DNA from: Myxococcales bacterium
Lineage (GTDB): Bacteria; Myxococcota_A; Polyangia; Polyangiales; Ga0077539
NCBI GenBank assembly: GCA_013298625.1
Contig: JAAFIF010000083.1
Span: 1-45,107 of the forward strand
Reading direction: 5' to 3'
DNA: 45,107 nucleotides
Within the stretch, counting starts at the first letter, position 1; each line of letters begins with the position of its first letter. Below, piece by piece: positions 15,957 through 23,964 of the stretch. The notes beneath the pieces were generated by a model. The model was not told where the DNA came from, made no database searches, and saw only the letters and a program-made list of their open reading frames with translations. Position numbers and translations under genes: made by a program.

Positions 15957-16892
15957 ATGACGCACCTTCGATCATTCGCGCTGATTTCTGTGGCTTCGTT
16001 CGCGCTCGGCGCGTGCTCGCCGCCCCCCGTCAACAACGACGCGGGCCAAGACGCCGCGGCGACGCCCGACGCGCAGAGCCCCGTCGACGCAGCGGCGGAC
16101 AGCGCGCCCGCAGGAGAAGCAGTCACGATTCGCTTCGCAGCCCGCGTGGGCGCGCAGCCATTCTCGTGCGCGCAGACGTACCCCATGATGGGGATGAACA
16201 ACTCCACCTGGACGCCCAAGGACTTTCGCTTCTACGTGCACGACGTGCGGCTCGTGACGGGCGCGGGCGAAGTGCCCGTGAGCATCGATACGGTCGGAGC
16301 GTTTCAGGGCCAGGGCGTCGCGCTGCTCGACTTCGAGAACCGTAGCGGGGCGTGCGCCGAAGGGACGACGGAGACCAACAGCGAGATCCGCGGTCGCGTG
16401 GCGGGCGCGCTGCCGGCGAACATCACGGGGATCAAGTTCAAGCTGGGCGTTCCGTTCGCGGCCAACCATCAAGAGCCGTCGAGCGCCGCCGCGCCGCTCA
16501 ACCTCTCGGCCATGTGGTGGACGTGGAACGCGGGGTACAAATTCTTGAAGATCGACGGCAACACCATGGGCCTGCCGATGGGCTTCAACATTCACGTCGG
16601 CAGCACGGGCTGCACGGGCAACGGCATGGGCGCGGTCACGCCGTGCACCACGCCCAACGTGTCCGAGGTCACCCTCACGGGCTTCGCGCCCACGACGCAC
16701 ACGATCGTCGCCGACCTCGCCGCGCTCGTCTCTGGCGCGAACCTCGAGCAAAACGCAGCGATGTCCGCGCCGGGCTGCATGTCGGGCGCGACCGACACCG
16801 ACTGCGCGCCGATCTTCAGCGCGATCGGCCTCGCGTTTGGCGCCGCGCCTGCGGGCGCGCAGCGCTTCTTCACCGCAGAGACCAACCGATGA
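15957..16892 (+). CDS. MbnP-like copper-binding lipoprotein (metallo-mystery pair)
   Basis: A 311-residue lipoprotein (lipobox LGAC, Cys20; then an Asp/Ala-rich linker to about residue 52) of the family known as the metallo-mystery-pair four-Cys protein, typified by MbnP. Four conserved cysteines after the linker (near Cys71, Cys133, Cys219, Cys230), the IRFAARVGAQPF opening strand, FRFYVHDVRLV, the WWTWNAGYKF motif at 187-196 and the GFNIHVGSTGC segment are family marks. In the characterised pair the partner di-heme enzyme MbnH oxidises a Trp of MbnP to kynurenine, which completes a copper site. Trp187, Trp188 or Trp190 are candidates here. The stop overlaps the MbnH-like start (ATGA at 16889-16892), a strong operon sign. 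Confidence 0.85.
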   Translation: MTHLRSFALISVASFALGACSPPPVNNDAGQDAAATPDAQSPVDAAADSAPAGEAVTIRFAARVGAQPFSCAQTYPMMGMNNSTWTPKDFRFYVHDVRLVTGAGEVPVSIDTVGAFQGQGVALLDFENRSGACAEGTTETNSEIRGRVAGALPANITGIKFKLGVPFAANHQEPSSAAAPLNLSAMWWTWNAGYKFLKIDGNTMGLPMGFNIHVGSTGCTGNGMGAVTPCTTPNVSEVTLTGFAPTTHTIVADLAALVSGANLEQNAAMSAPGCMSGATDTDCAPIFSAIGLAFGAAPAGAQRFFTAETNR

Positions 16893-18067
16893 ACGCGCGG
16901 TCCCACTGGCCTTCGCCCGCGGCGGCGCTGCGCTCGATCGCGACGGTCGCGACGCTGTCGCTCGCGGCGAGCTGCGCTCCCGCGGACCCCAACGACGCGC
17001 CAGTGGGATACCCGTTCAACCTGCCCGCGGGGCTGTCCGAGCCGCTCGTGCCTCGGGACAACCCGATGAGCGCGGACAAAGTTCGGCTCGGTCGCAGGCT
17101 CTTCTACGACCGTCGATTGAGCCTCAACCAAACGCAGTCGTGCGGCTCGTGTCACCTGCCGTCCAAGGGCTTCGCCGACGGGCTGACCGTCGCGCGCGGC
17201 TCGACCGGGCTCGACACGCCTCGCAACTCGATGGGGCTCACCAACGTCGGCTACATGAGCGCGCTCACGTGGGCGAACCCCACGCAGCTGACGCTCGAGC
17301 GGCAGGCGCTGATCCCGATGTTCGGCACCGACCCGCCCGAGCTCGGGCTGTCCGGACAAGAGCAAGAGCTCTTGCGTCGGCTGCGCGAAGACCCGTGGTA
17401 CGCGCGCATGTTCGCCGTGGCGTTCGCGGGCGAGACCGATGCGATCAACGTCACCAACGTCACGCGCGCGATCGCGTCCTTCGAGCGCACGCTGCTCTCG
17501 TACAACGCGCCGTACGACAGGTTTATCCGCGGCGATCGCGCGGCGATGAGCGAGAGCGCGCAGCGGGGGCTCGAGCTGTTCAACTCCGAGCGGCTCGAGT
17601 GCTACCACTGCCACGCGGGGTTCAACTTCTCGGACTCGACCAACACGGCGACGTCGGCGCCGCGCGACGCGGCGTTTCACAACAACGGGCTCTTCAACAT
17701 CGGCGGAACCGGCGCGTACCCCGCGCCCAACCGCGGCGTGTTCGAAGTGAGCAACCGCGCCGAGGACATGGGGCGCTTCAGGGTTCCGTCGCTGCGCAAC
17801 GTCGAGATGACCGCGCCGTACATGCACGACGGCTCGCTCGCCACGCTCGAGGCGGTGATCGATCACTACGCCGCGGGCGGGCGCAACATCGCCGAGGGCC
17901 CCAACGCTGGCGACGGCCGCGCGAGCCCGCTGAAGAGCGACCTGGTCCGAGGGTTCACGCTCACGCCGACCGAGCGAGAGGACGTGCTCGCGTTCTTGCG
18001 CGCGCTGACGGACCGGGATTTCTTGCGCGACCCACGTTTTCAAGACCCCTTCGGCAACGAGCGGTAG
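16889..18067 (+). CDS. MbnH-like di-heme cytochrome c peroxidase-family lipoprotein
   Basis: A 392-residue exported protein with lipobox LAASC (Cys29) and two c-type heme sites, CGSCH (85-89) and CYHCH (238-242), in the bacterial cytochrome c peroxidase/MauG layout. GRRLFYDRRLS before the first heme, SFERTLLSYNAPYDRF, GLELFNSERLECYHCHAGFNFSD and the late FRVPSLRNVEMTAPYMHDGSLATL are typical, the last carrying the distal Met/His region. MbnH-type members use a bis-Fe(IV) state to oxidise tryptophan in the partner protein. Coupling to the MbnP-like gene makes that the most likely job, with ordinary peroxide reduction as the alternative. Confidence 0.9.
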   Translation: MNARSHWPSPAAALRSIATVATLSLAASCAPADPNDAPVGYPFNLPAGLSEPLVPRDNPMSADKVRLGRRLFYDRRLSLNQTQSCGSCHLPSKGFADGLTVARGSTGLDTPRNSMGLTNVGYMSALTWANPTQLTLERQALIPMFGTDPPELGLSGQEQELLRRLREDPWYARMFAVAFAGETDAINVTNVTRAIASFERTLLSYNAPYDRFIRGDRAAMSESAQRGLELFNSERLECYHCHAGFNFSDSTNTATSAPRDAAFHNNGLFNIGGTGAYPAPNRGVFEVSNRAEDMGRFRVPSLRNVEMTAPYMHDGSLATLEAVIDHYAAGGRNIAEGPNAGDGRASPLKSDLVRGFTLTPTEREDVLAFLRALTDRDFLRDPRFQDPFGNER

Positions 18068-18113
18068 CGGCGTAGCAGCGACGCGAGCGGCGTGAGATAC
18101 AGTCGCGCCGCCC

Positions 18114-19352
18114 GTGAGAGTCCTGTGGATCGCCGTTTTTCGCCGCGTCGTGAGCTGGAGGGCCGCGCTGCTCGCGCTGGTGTTCGTCGCGGGGTTCGCG
18201 GGCTTCGCGATGGGCGGCGTGGTGGCGCAGCGGCCCACGATCGCGGACGACCCCGTGACGGCGAAGCTCTACTACACGCTGGGGCTCTTCGTGCTGGCGG
18301 GGATCGACCTGGGGATGCCCTGCGGCGGTCCTGCGATCGCGCGGGCGCTCTTGTGGTTCGCGTTCTTCGCGGCGCCTGCGGTCACAGCGGGCGCGCTCAC
18401 CGAAGGCGTCCTGCGCGTGCTGCGCGCGGACGTGTGGGCGCTGCGCAACCTCCGCGCCCACGTCGTCCTCGCCGGCTGCGGAAAGCTCTCGATGCTCTAC
18501 CTCACCCGCCTCCGCGAGAAGCGCCCGCACGTGCGCGTGGTGATCGTCGAGAAGCGCGCAGACCACGAGAACATCGCCCTCGCTCGCACCCGCGGCGCCC
18601 GCGTCGTGGTCGGAGACATCACCGAGGACACCATCCTCGAGAGCGTCGGCGTCGAGCGCGCGGCGCGGGTGCTTCTGCTCACAGGCGATGACTTCGCCAA
18701 CCTCGACGCGGCGACGAAGATCCTCGCGATGGCCCCGAGCGCGGGCTCGAAGGTGGTCGTTCACGTCGGCGATTTGCGCTTCGCCAAGGCGCTCGAGAGC
18801 TCGCGCGTCGCGACCGAGTGCGTGCTCTTCAACTCGCATCAAGTGGCAGCGTCGCACCTGGTCGAGAGCGTGCTCGTCCCGCACTTCGCCAAGACGCCGG
18901 GGTGTGACGCGCTCGTGCTCGGCGGCTTCGGCCGCTTCGGGCAGACCGTCCTCGACGAGCTGCAGCGACGCAAGGAGCACTGCGTACGCATGGTGGTGAT
19001 CATCGACGCGCACGCGACGCGGGCGTTCGCCGAGTTCGGGCAGCTCTGCAGCGGCGAAGCGAAGGGAGAGCGCGTGGTGATCGACGGGGACATCACGGAC
19101 CCGCGCGTGCTCGAGCGCGCGCAATCCGCGTGCGCCACGCACGAGCCCGCGTTCGTCCTCGGCAGCAACGACGACGGCGCCAACGTGCGCACGGCGGTCT
19201 CGCTCGCGCGGGCGTGGCCCGAGGCGCTGGTCGTGGCGCGCGGGTTCGGGACCAGCACGTTTGCCCGCGAAATCGCCCGCGATCGACGCTTCACCATCCT
19301 CGGCGTCGGCGAGCTCCTCGCAGACAGCATCCCCGACCGCTGGCTGGCCTAG
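18114..19352 (+). CDS. Two-RCK-domain membrane protein with degenerate channel pore
   Basis: A 412-residue protein built like a prokaryotic potassium channel: helix 1 (ALLALVFVAGFAGFAMG), a short loop, helix 2 (ARALLWFAFFAAPAVTAGALTEGVL), then two RCK/TrkA-N regulatory domains (nucleotide loops HVVLAGCGKLSMLYL near 120 and ALVLGGFGRFGQTVL near 265). The pore loop lacks any TVGYG-like filter; the matching place reads LYYTLGLFVLAGIDLGMPCGG. It may therefore be a non-conducting ligand sensor or carry a different ion. A LysxR-like cytosolic role is unlikely given the helices. Start is GTG 18114, 46 bp after the MbnH-like gene on the same strand, so co-transcription is possible. Confidence 0.8.
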   Translation: MRVLWIAVFRRVVSWRAALLALVFVAGFAGFAMGGVVAQRPTIADDPVTAKLYYTLGLFVLAGIDLGMPCGGPAIARALLWFAFFAAPAVTAGALTEGVLRVLRADVWALRNLRAHVVLAGCGKLSMLYLTRLREKRPHVRVVIVEKRADHENIALARTRGARVVVGDITEDTILESVGVERAARVLLLTGDDFANLDAATKILAMAPSAGSKVVVHVGDLRFAKALESSRVATECVLFNSHQVAASHLVESVLVPHFAKTPGCDALVLGGFGRFGQTVLDELQRRKEHCVRMVVIIDAHATRAFAEFGQLCSGEAKGERVVIDGDITDPRVLERAQSACATHEPAFVLGSNDDGANVRTAVSLARAWPEALVVARGFGTSTFAREIARDRRFTILGVGELLADSIPDRWLA

Positions 19353-20605
19353 CGCGCCGCGGGCAACACCAGCGAGACGCGCGTCTCGTTGGGGGCGCGC
19401 TCGATCACCAGACGGCCGCCGACGCGCTCGACCGTCGAGCGAGAGAGGTACAAGCCGAGCCCCATTCCGTCGCCCGGATCACGGGTGGTGAAGAACGGCT
19501 CGCCCGCGCGCTGCAGCACCGCTTCGCTCATCGAGCCCGCGCGGTCGATCACGGTGAGCCATCGCTCGTCGCCCTGCGCGTGGGCGCGCACTTCGATGGG
19601 CGCGTCGATGGCGGCGTCGCGATGCGCGCGGCGGGCGTTGTCGAGCAGCCCCGACAGGGCCATTTCGAGCGCGACGCTCGAGGCGAGGCTCTTGCGATCG
19701 CCCAGCGATTGCTCGAGCCGAACGGGCGTCCCGCTGTGCGCGGCGGTCCAGCGGTCGATCACCGCGGCGAGCCACGGCCCGAGCGCGAGGGGCTCGACCG
19801 CCATCTCGCTCTCGTCCATCGGTCGCATGCGGCGGAGGATGACCTTGCAGCGGGCGAGCTCGTCGCGCATGGCCACGAGCTTCGCGTGCGCGTCAGCGTC
19901 GCCCTTCAGCGCGTCGCGCAGCTCGGACGCGAGGATCATCACCGTTCCGAGGGGCGTGTTGAGCTCGTGCGCGGCGCCCGCGGCGAGCGTGGCGACCGAG
20001 GCGAGCTTCTCTGCGCGAAGGGCGGTTTTTTCTGCGGCGGATCGCGCTTCGACGAGCTGCCGATCCCGGGCGCGCAGCGCGACCGAAACACGGCCGATGA
20101 AGTACCAGAGGGCGATCGCGGTCAGGGCGAAGGCGACCCACATCCCGCGCACGTGCAGGACGAACATCGAGGCCGAGTGCCACACGTGGATGGCCTCGGG
20201 GCGCGCGACGAGCAGCGCGCCGAAGCAGAGCACCGAGACGAGGGCGACGAGCAGGCTCGACCAGCGGCCGACGAGCACGGCGGCGAGCGCGACTTGCAAG
20301 AGATAGAGCGTGGTGAAGGGGTTCATCGCGCCGCCGGTCCACACGAGAAGGGCGGTGAGCGCCGCGGTGTCGACGAGCAAATTCGCGGTCACTGCGCGCT
20401 CAGAGAGCGCCTCGGTTCGGCGCAGGCGCACGAGCAGCCCGACGTTGACGAGCGCGAGCACCACGACCACCACCACCATCGGCTCGATGGGAAACGGCGC
20501 GTGCAGCAGAAACTTCGTCGCCGCGATCGAGGCGAGCAGCGCGAGCACGGCGGCCCAGCGCAGCCGCGGGAGCCAGTGCACTTCGATGGGGCTCGACGCG
20601 GTCAT
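19349..20605 (-). CDS. regB: RegB/PrrB-type redox-sensing histidine kinase
   Basis: A 418-residue inner-membrane kinase with six predicted N-terminal helices (residues about 15-172), a short coiled linker, dimerisation/H-box and HATPase domain. Marks of the RegB/PrrB family are present: the quinone-binding heptapeptide GGAMNPF (91-97), the H-box GAAHELNTPLGT with phosphoacceptor His213, and Cys253, exactly 40 residues later, as in RegB (His225, Cys265), whose cysteine senses redox state. The ATP lid reads GMGLGLYLSRSTVE. RegB responds to quinone pool and thiol oxidation and phosphorylates RegA. The start overlaps the regA stop (ATGA-type, 20602-20605). The symbol is by family; orthology is not proven. 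Confidence 0.88.
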   Translation of the reverse strand: MTASSPIEVHWLPRLRWAAVLALLASIAATKFLLHAPFPIEPMVVVVVVLALVNVGLLVRLRRTEALSERAVTANLLVDTAALTALLVWTGGAMNPFTTLYLLQVALAAVLVGRWSSLLVALVSVLCFGALLVARPEAIHVWHSASMFVLHVRGMWVAFALTAIALWYFIGRVSVALRARDRQLVEARSAAEKTALRAEKLASVATLAAGAAHELNTPLGTVMILASELRDALKGDADAHAKLVAMRDELARCKVILRRMRPMDESEMAVEPLALGPWLAAVIDRWTAAHSGTPVRLEQSLGDRKSLASSVALEMALSGLLDNARRAHRDAAIDAPIEVRAHAQGDERWLTVIDRAGSMSEAVLQRAGEPFFTTRDPGDGMGLGLYLSRSTVERVGGRLVIERAPNETRVSLVLPAAR

Positions 20606-21156
20606 CGGCGGGCCGGGATCTTCTGCAGCTTGCGCTGCAGCGTGCGGCGGTGGAGGCCGAGGCGGCGGGCGGCTTCAGAGATGTTTCCGTTGCAGTCGGT
20701 GAGCACGCGCTGGATGTGCTCCCAGCTCGCGCGGTCGAGCGACGGGGTCTCTTGCGGATCTTCGTCGCGCAGGGGCCGAGCCTCTCCTCGAAACGCCGCT
20801 TCGACCTCGTCGGGCTCCGCGGGTTTGGTGAGGTAATTCGCAGCACCTGCGCGGACGGCCTCGACGGCGTTGGGGATCGAGCCGTAGCCCGTGAGCAGCA
20901 CGACCTCGGTGTTGGGGTCGATGCGCTTGAGGGCCTTGAGCAGCTCGATGCCCGACGGGCCGGGCATGCGCAGGTCGAGCACCGCGCGCTCGGGGACCCA
21001 CGTCGCGCACAGGGCCAGCGCCTCGTCGGCGTTGGCGCACGCCCGCACCTCGTAGCCGCGCCGCGCAAACGCCGCGGCGAGCGCCTCGCGAAACGGCCGA
21101 TCGTCATCGACGATCAGCATCGTGGGACGCTCGTGGCTCGAAGGCTCGAGGCTCAC
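20602..21156 (-). CDS. regA: RegA/PrrA-type response regulator
   Basis: A 184-residue response regulator, the length of RegA. Receiver: acidic pocket Asp17-Asp18-Asp19, phospho-acceptor Asp61 in VLDLRMPG, Thr in LLTGYGS and Lys111 in YLTKPAE. After a short proline-containing linker the C-terminus is a Fis-type helix-turn-helix (NGNISEAARRLGLHRRTLQRKLQK), nearly the RegA DNA-binding consensus. Start GTG 21156 (weak GAAGG upstream) is preferred because it gives the standard length and avoids overlapping the upstream lipoprotein gene; GTG 21195 is the longer alternative. RegA usually controls respiration and redox balance genes. Expected targets here, by proximity, are the metal/redox genes on both sides. 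Confidence 0.9.
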   Translation of the reverse strand: MSLEPSSHERPTMLIVDDDRPFREALAAAFARRGYEVRACANADEALALCATWVPERAVLDLRMPGPSGIELLKALKRIDPNTEVVLLTGYGSIPNAVEAVRAGAANYLTKPAEPDEVEAAFRGEARPLRDEDPQETPSLDRASWEHIQRVLTDCNGNISEAARRLGLHRRTLQRKLQKIPARR

Positions 21157-21169
21157 CGCCAGAGCGCCT

Positions 21170-21541
21170 TCAGTGCCCTGCGTGCGCCGAGTCACCAGCG
21201 TCCGCAGCGGCGTCTTCGTCGTGCGAGTGTGCGTCGGTCGCGGCGGCGTCTCCGCCGTGGCTGTGTCCGCCGTCGGTCTCGGGGCAAGCGGCGAAGCACT
21301 GCGCTTGCAGCGCGACGCAGCTCGACTCGGTGGCGGTGGGGGCCTCGACGGCGCGGTGACACATCGTCGCGGTGGCGTTGACGCCGTCGAGGTCGTGGCA
21401 GCGCTCGGCGATCGCGACGCACGTGGGCTTCGCGTTCGAAGCGCTGTCGACGTTGGCGCTGCTGTCCGCTCCGCCGTCAGCAGGCTGCGCAGGAGAGCAA
21501 GCGGCGAGGACGAGGGCGAGCAGCGAGAGAAGCTTCTTCAT
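21170..21541 (-). CDS. His/Cys-rich lipoprotein, possible metal binder
   Basis: A 123-residue lipoprotein: signal KKLLSLLALVLAACSP with lipid Cys15, a short Asp/Ser linker, a central region with six cysteines (CVAIAERCHDLDG, MCHRAVEA, SSCVALQAQCFAAC) and a tail with many His and Asp residues (GGHSHGG, DAHSHDED, SAHAGH). The tail suggests binding of copper, zinc or nickel at the cell envelope. It lies 13 bp upstream of regA on the same strand, so it is probably the first gene of the regA-regB transcript. ATG 21541 gives a canonical lipoprotein start. Function beyond metal binding is unknown. Confidence 0.75.
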   Translation of the reverse strand: MKKLLSLLALVLAACSPAQPADGGADSSANVDSASNAKPTCVAIAERCHDLDGVNATATMCHRAVEAPTATESSCVALQAQCFAACPETDGGHSHGGDAAATDAHSHDEDAAADAGDSAHAGH

Positions 21542-21707
21542 GGGTAATTTCGTGGCTCCATTTGCGCGCCATCGCGCGAACGTTCGGCGAGGGCGCTTCA
21601 GCGGTGCGGGTTCTATCGCTCTCTGCTGCGATCGCACAATTCACAGGGTGCGACACGTTGACGCACCGCCTTGGCCGCCGGTCGCCGTCGGGTCCAATGT
21701 CCCGCTC

Positions 21708-22679
21708 GTGAAGGCCAGAAGCGCACTCGCTACGTTCTCGCTCGCCGCGGCGCTCATCGCTCGGGGCACCGGCGCGCGAGCGTGCTCGGCGTGCGCGTCG
21801 GTCGGAGAAGCGCCGCCAATTTTGCTCGCGACATCACCTTCGCAGCCCGCGCCGCTCGTGGCGAGCTGGGACGTGCGGCTCTCGAGCAACGACGCCGCCA
21901 GCCACCACGGAGACGGCCGCGAGCAGATCACCGAGGTCAGGCTCTCGAGCTCGGTGCGGGGATGGCCCTCGCGGTGGATCGGCATCGAAGCGACGCACAA
22001 CGCGATCGCCCGATGGTTTACCGTCGGACAAGGCTCGGCGAGCGCGTTGGTCTCGGGCGACGTCGACCTCTTGGCGCGCGCGCAGCTTCGTACCTCGTCG
22101 GGCTCGCACGTGGTGGGAGTGGGCCTCGGCGCGCGGCTCGGGCTCGCGCCGGAGCTCGTCGACGAGCTCGGCTTCGCGCGGCCCGTGCAGCTGCAAGTGG
22201 GCTCGGGCGCCGCGGATTTCATCGCGCAGCTCGAATACGTGTGCAGCGTCGGCGCGGCGATGTTCTCCGCGAGCGCGCGCGGCCGGTACGCGGGCGTCGG
22301 GCGCTATCAATGGCAGCCCGGCCCGTCGCTCACGACGTCGACGGCCCTGCGCTATCGCTTCAGCGAAGCCGTCGTGGCGGGCGCGAGCCTCGACGTGCGC
22401 GCCGCGATGATCGACACGCTGGACCGCAGCCCCGTCGCAGGGACCGGCGGCCTCGTGCTCTCGACGACGCCCTCGATCGCGCTTCGCGTGAGCGAAGGCG
22501 TCTGGCTCGCGGCGAGCGCCACGATCGCGCTCGGGCAGTGGTGGCGAGGCGCCGCGCAGGACGGGCTCTCGGGCGCGCTCTCGTTGCAGTGGACGCCGAT
22601 GATCCCGTCGAGACCGACGCGCGTTCGGTCAAGATTGTTGCAGGCAGATCGCGAGCAAACGCCGCCGCCGCGGGGCTGA
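21708..22679 (+). CDS. Exported barrel-like protein with N-terminal CxxC
   Basis: About 323 residues, starting at GTG 21708, with a signal peptide (SALATFSLAAALIA) followed at the mature N-terminus by Cys26-Ser-Ala-Cys29. The rest alternates polar and apolar residues with many Gly/Ser (VVGVGLGARLGL, FSASARGRYAGVG, LSGALSLQWTPM), which suggests an outer-membrane beta-barrel or porin-like fold; strand ends such as LQWTPM are aromatic. It is divergent from the His/Cys-rich lipoprotein and regA, with a 166-bp shared upstream region, so it may belong to the same regulon. The CxxC may bind metal or form a disulfide. No family is recognised. Confidence 0.6.
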   Translation: MKARSALATFSLAAALIARGTGARACSACASVGEAPPILLATSPSQPAPLVASWDVRLSSNDAASHHGDGREQITEVRLSSSVRGWPSRWIGIEATHNAIARWFTVGQGSASALVSGDVDLLARAQLRTSSGSHVVGVGLGARLGLAPELVDELGFARPVQLQVGSGAADFIAQLEYVCSVGAAMFSASARGRYAGVGRYQWQPGPSLTTSTALRYRFSEAVVAGASLDVRAAMIDTLDRSPVAGTGGLVLSTTPSIALRVSEGVWLAASATIALGQWWRGAAQDGLSGALSLQWTPMIPSRPTRVRSRLLQADREQTPPPRG

Positions 22680-22852
22680 AGCGCCGCGTGTGCCGCTTCG
22701 ACGCTCGCAGCAAACGCGCAGCGCACGCGGTGACAGAGTACGTCACAGCGCGTCCGGCGGCCGCGCGGCTCGGTGGTACGGTCGAAGCTCGAAGCACAGC
22801 GCGCGGCTCGAGCAACGAGCGCGCGCCCCAACGCGGGCTACGGAGATCGCGC

Positions 22853-23854
22853 ATGGCCTTCACGGTCGCCACCTTCAACGTCAAAGACATGCTCGACGAG
22901 AGCACCCCTCCCCTCAGCGAAGACCCCGAAGCCGCGCGGAGGTTGTACCGCGCGAAGCTCGAGGCGATCGCGCCCATGGTGCGAAGGATCGACGCGGACG
23001 TGATCGCGTTTCAAGAGATCTCGTCGGCGCGGGTGCTCGACGACCTCAAGGCGCTTCTGCCATCGCGCGACGGTCGGCCGCACGGGGGCTACGGCGCAGC
23101 GGTGGCGGGGTCGCCCGATCGGCGGGGGATCGCGTGCGGGATCCTCTCGCGCTTCCCCGTGGTGGCGACGTGCGATCATCGGCCGCGGGACCTCGAGTTT
23201 CCTGCGTTTCGCGCGGGGGATCTGCGGCCGTTTCCTGAGCAGCGAGTGTACGCGCACCGGGGCGTGCTCGAGGCGCAGCTCGCGATGCCCGACGGATCGA
23301 AGCTCGTCGTGCTCGACTTGCACTTGAAGAGCAACCTGCCGATCCCCCTCGAAGACGAGCTCAAGCAGCCAGTGCCCTTCGACGGACACCACGCGCACGC
23401 CGAAGGGCTCGTGCGCTCGCTCGTCACGCGCGTCGCCGAGGGGCTCTTCGTGCGCAAGCTCGTCGACGCGTGGCTCGACGCAGACCCCAACGTCGCCCTC
23501 GTCGTCGCAGGAGACTTCAACGACACCGAGCAGTCCGTCGCCGTTCGCTCGGTCACGGGCGACCTCGTGCTCGGCGCCGCGCAGGGCGGAAGCGTGCGCG
23601 AAGGCGACGCGTTTGCGGGGCGCGCGCTCATCCCGTGCGCGAGGGCGGTGCCCGCAGAGCAGCGGTACTCCGTGGCGTTTCGAGGCTCGGTCGCGCAGAT
23701 CGACCACGTGCTGGTGTCGCGGGCCCTGTACGCCCGCTTCTCGAAGGCGCGGTTCTTCAACGAAACGCTGCTCGAAGACCTCGCCGCGCAAGGCCCCGGG
23801 GGCGTCGGCTCGCTCGCGAGCGACCACGCGCCGCTCGTGGCGGAGTTTCTGTAG
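22853..23854 (+). CDS. Endonuclease/exonuclease/phosphatase (EEP) family protein
   Basis: A 333-residue metal-dependent phosphohydrolase of the EEP/DNase I-like fold. Active-site motifs in order: Asn9 in TFNVKDM, Glu55 in IAFQEISS, the His-containing LDLHLKS, GDFND, DHVLVS and the terminal SDHAPLV. Substrate could be DNA, a phospholipid or an inositol phosphate; nothing in the sequence decides. No signal peptide, so probably cytoplasmic. ATG 22853 is the first start that includes the opening strand FTVATFNV; a longer in-frame reading upstream is a shadow of the barrel-like gene. It stands alone, 110 bp before the large kinase gene. Confidence 0.85.
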   Translation: MAFTVATFNVKDMLDESTPPLSEDPEAARRLYRAKLEAIAPMVRRIDADVIAFQEISSARVLDDLKALLPSRDGRPHGGYGAAVAGSPDRRGIACGILSRFPVVATCDHRPRDLEFPAFRAGDLRPFPEQRVYAHRGVLEAQLAMPDGSKLVVLDLHLKSNLPIPLEDELKQPVPFDGHHAHAEGLVRSLVTRVAEGLFVRKLVDAWLDADPNVALVVAGDFNDTEQSVAVRSVTGDLVLGAAQGGSVREGDAFAGRALIPCARAVPAEQRYSVAFRGSVAQIDHVLVSRALYARFSKARFFNETLLEDLAAQGPGGVGSLASDHAPLVAEFL

Positions 23855-23964
23855 ACCGTTCTCGTGACCGACGCGTGACGAGCGCGCGGCGTGGCGCGCA
23901 GTTTGCGCGGCGCCGTTGATTTCGTGTTGCGCGGGCACAGCCGGGGTATCGTCGCGTCGTTGCC

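Noticed and set aside
18114..19352. Functional potassium channel
   Set aside because: No TVGYG-type filter in the pore segment.
21671..22850. In-frame upstream extension of the EEP-family gene
   Set aside because: It runs antiphase through the barrel-like gene and gives Arg-rich sequence with no family match.
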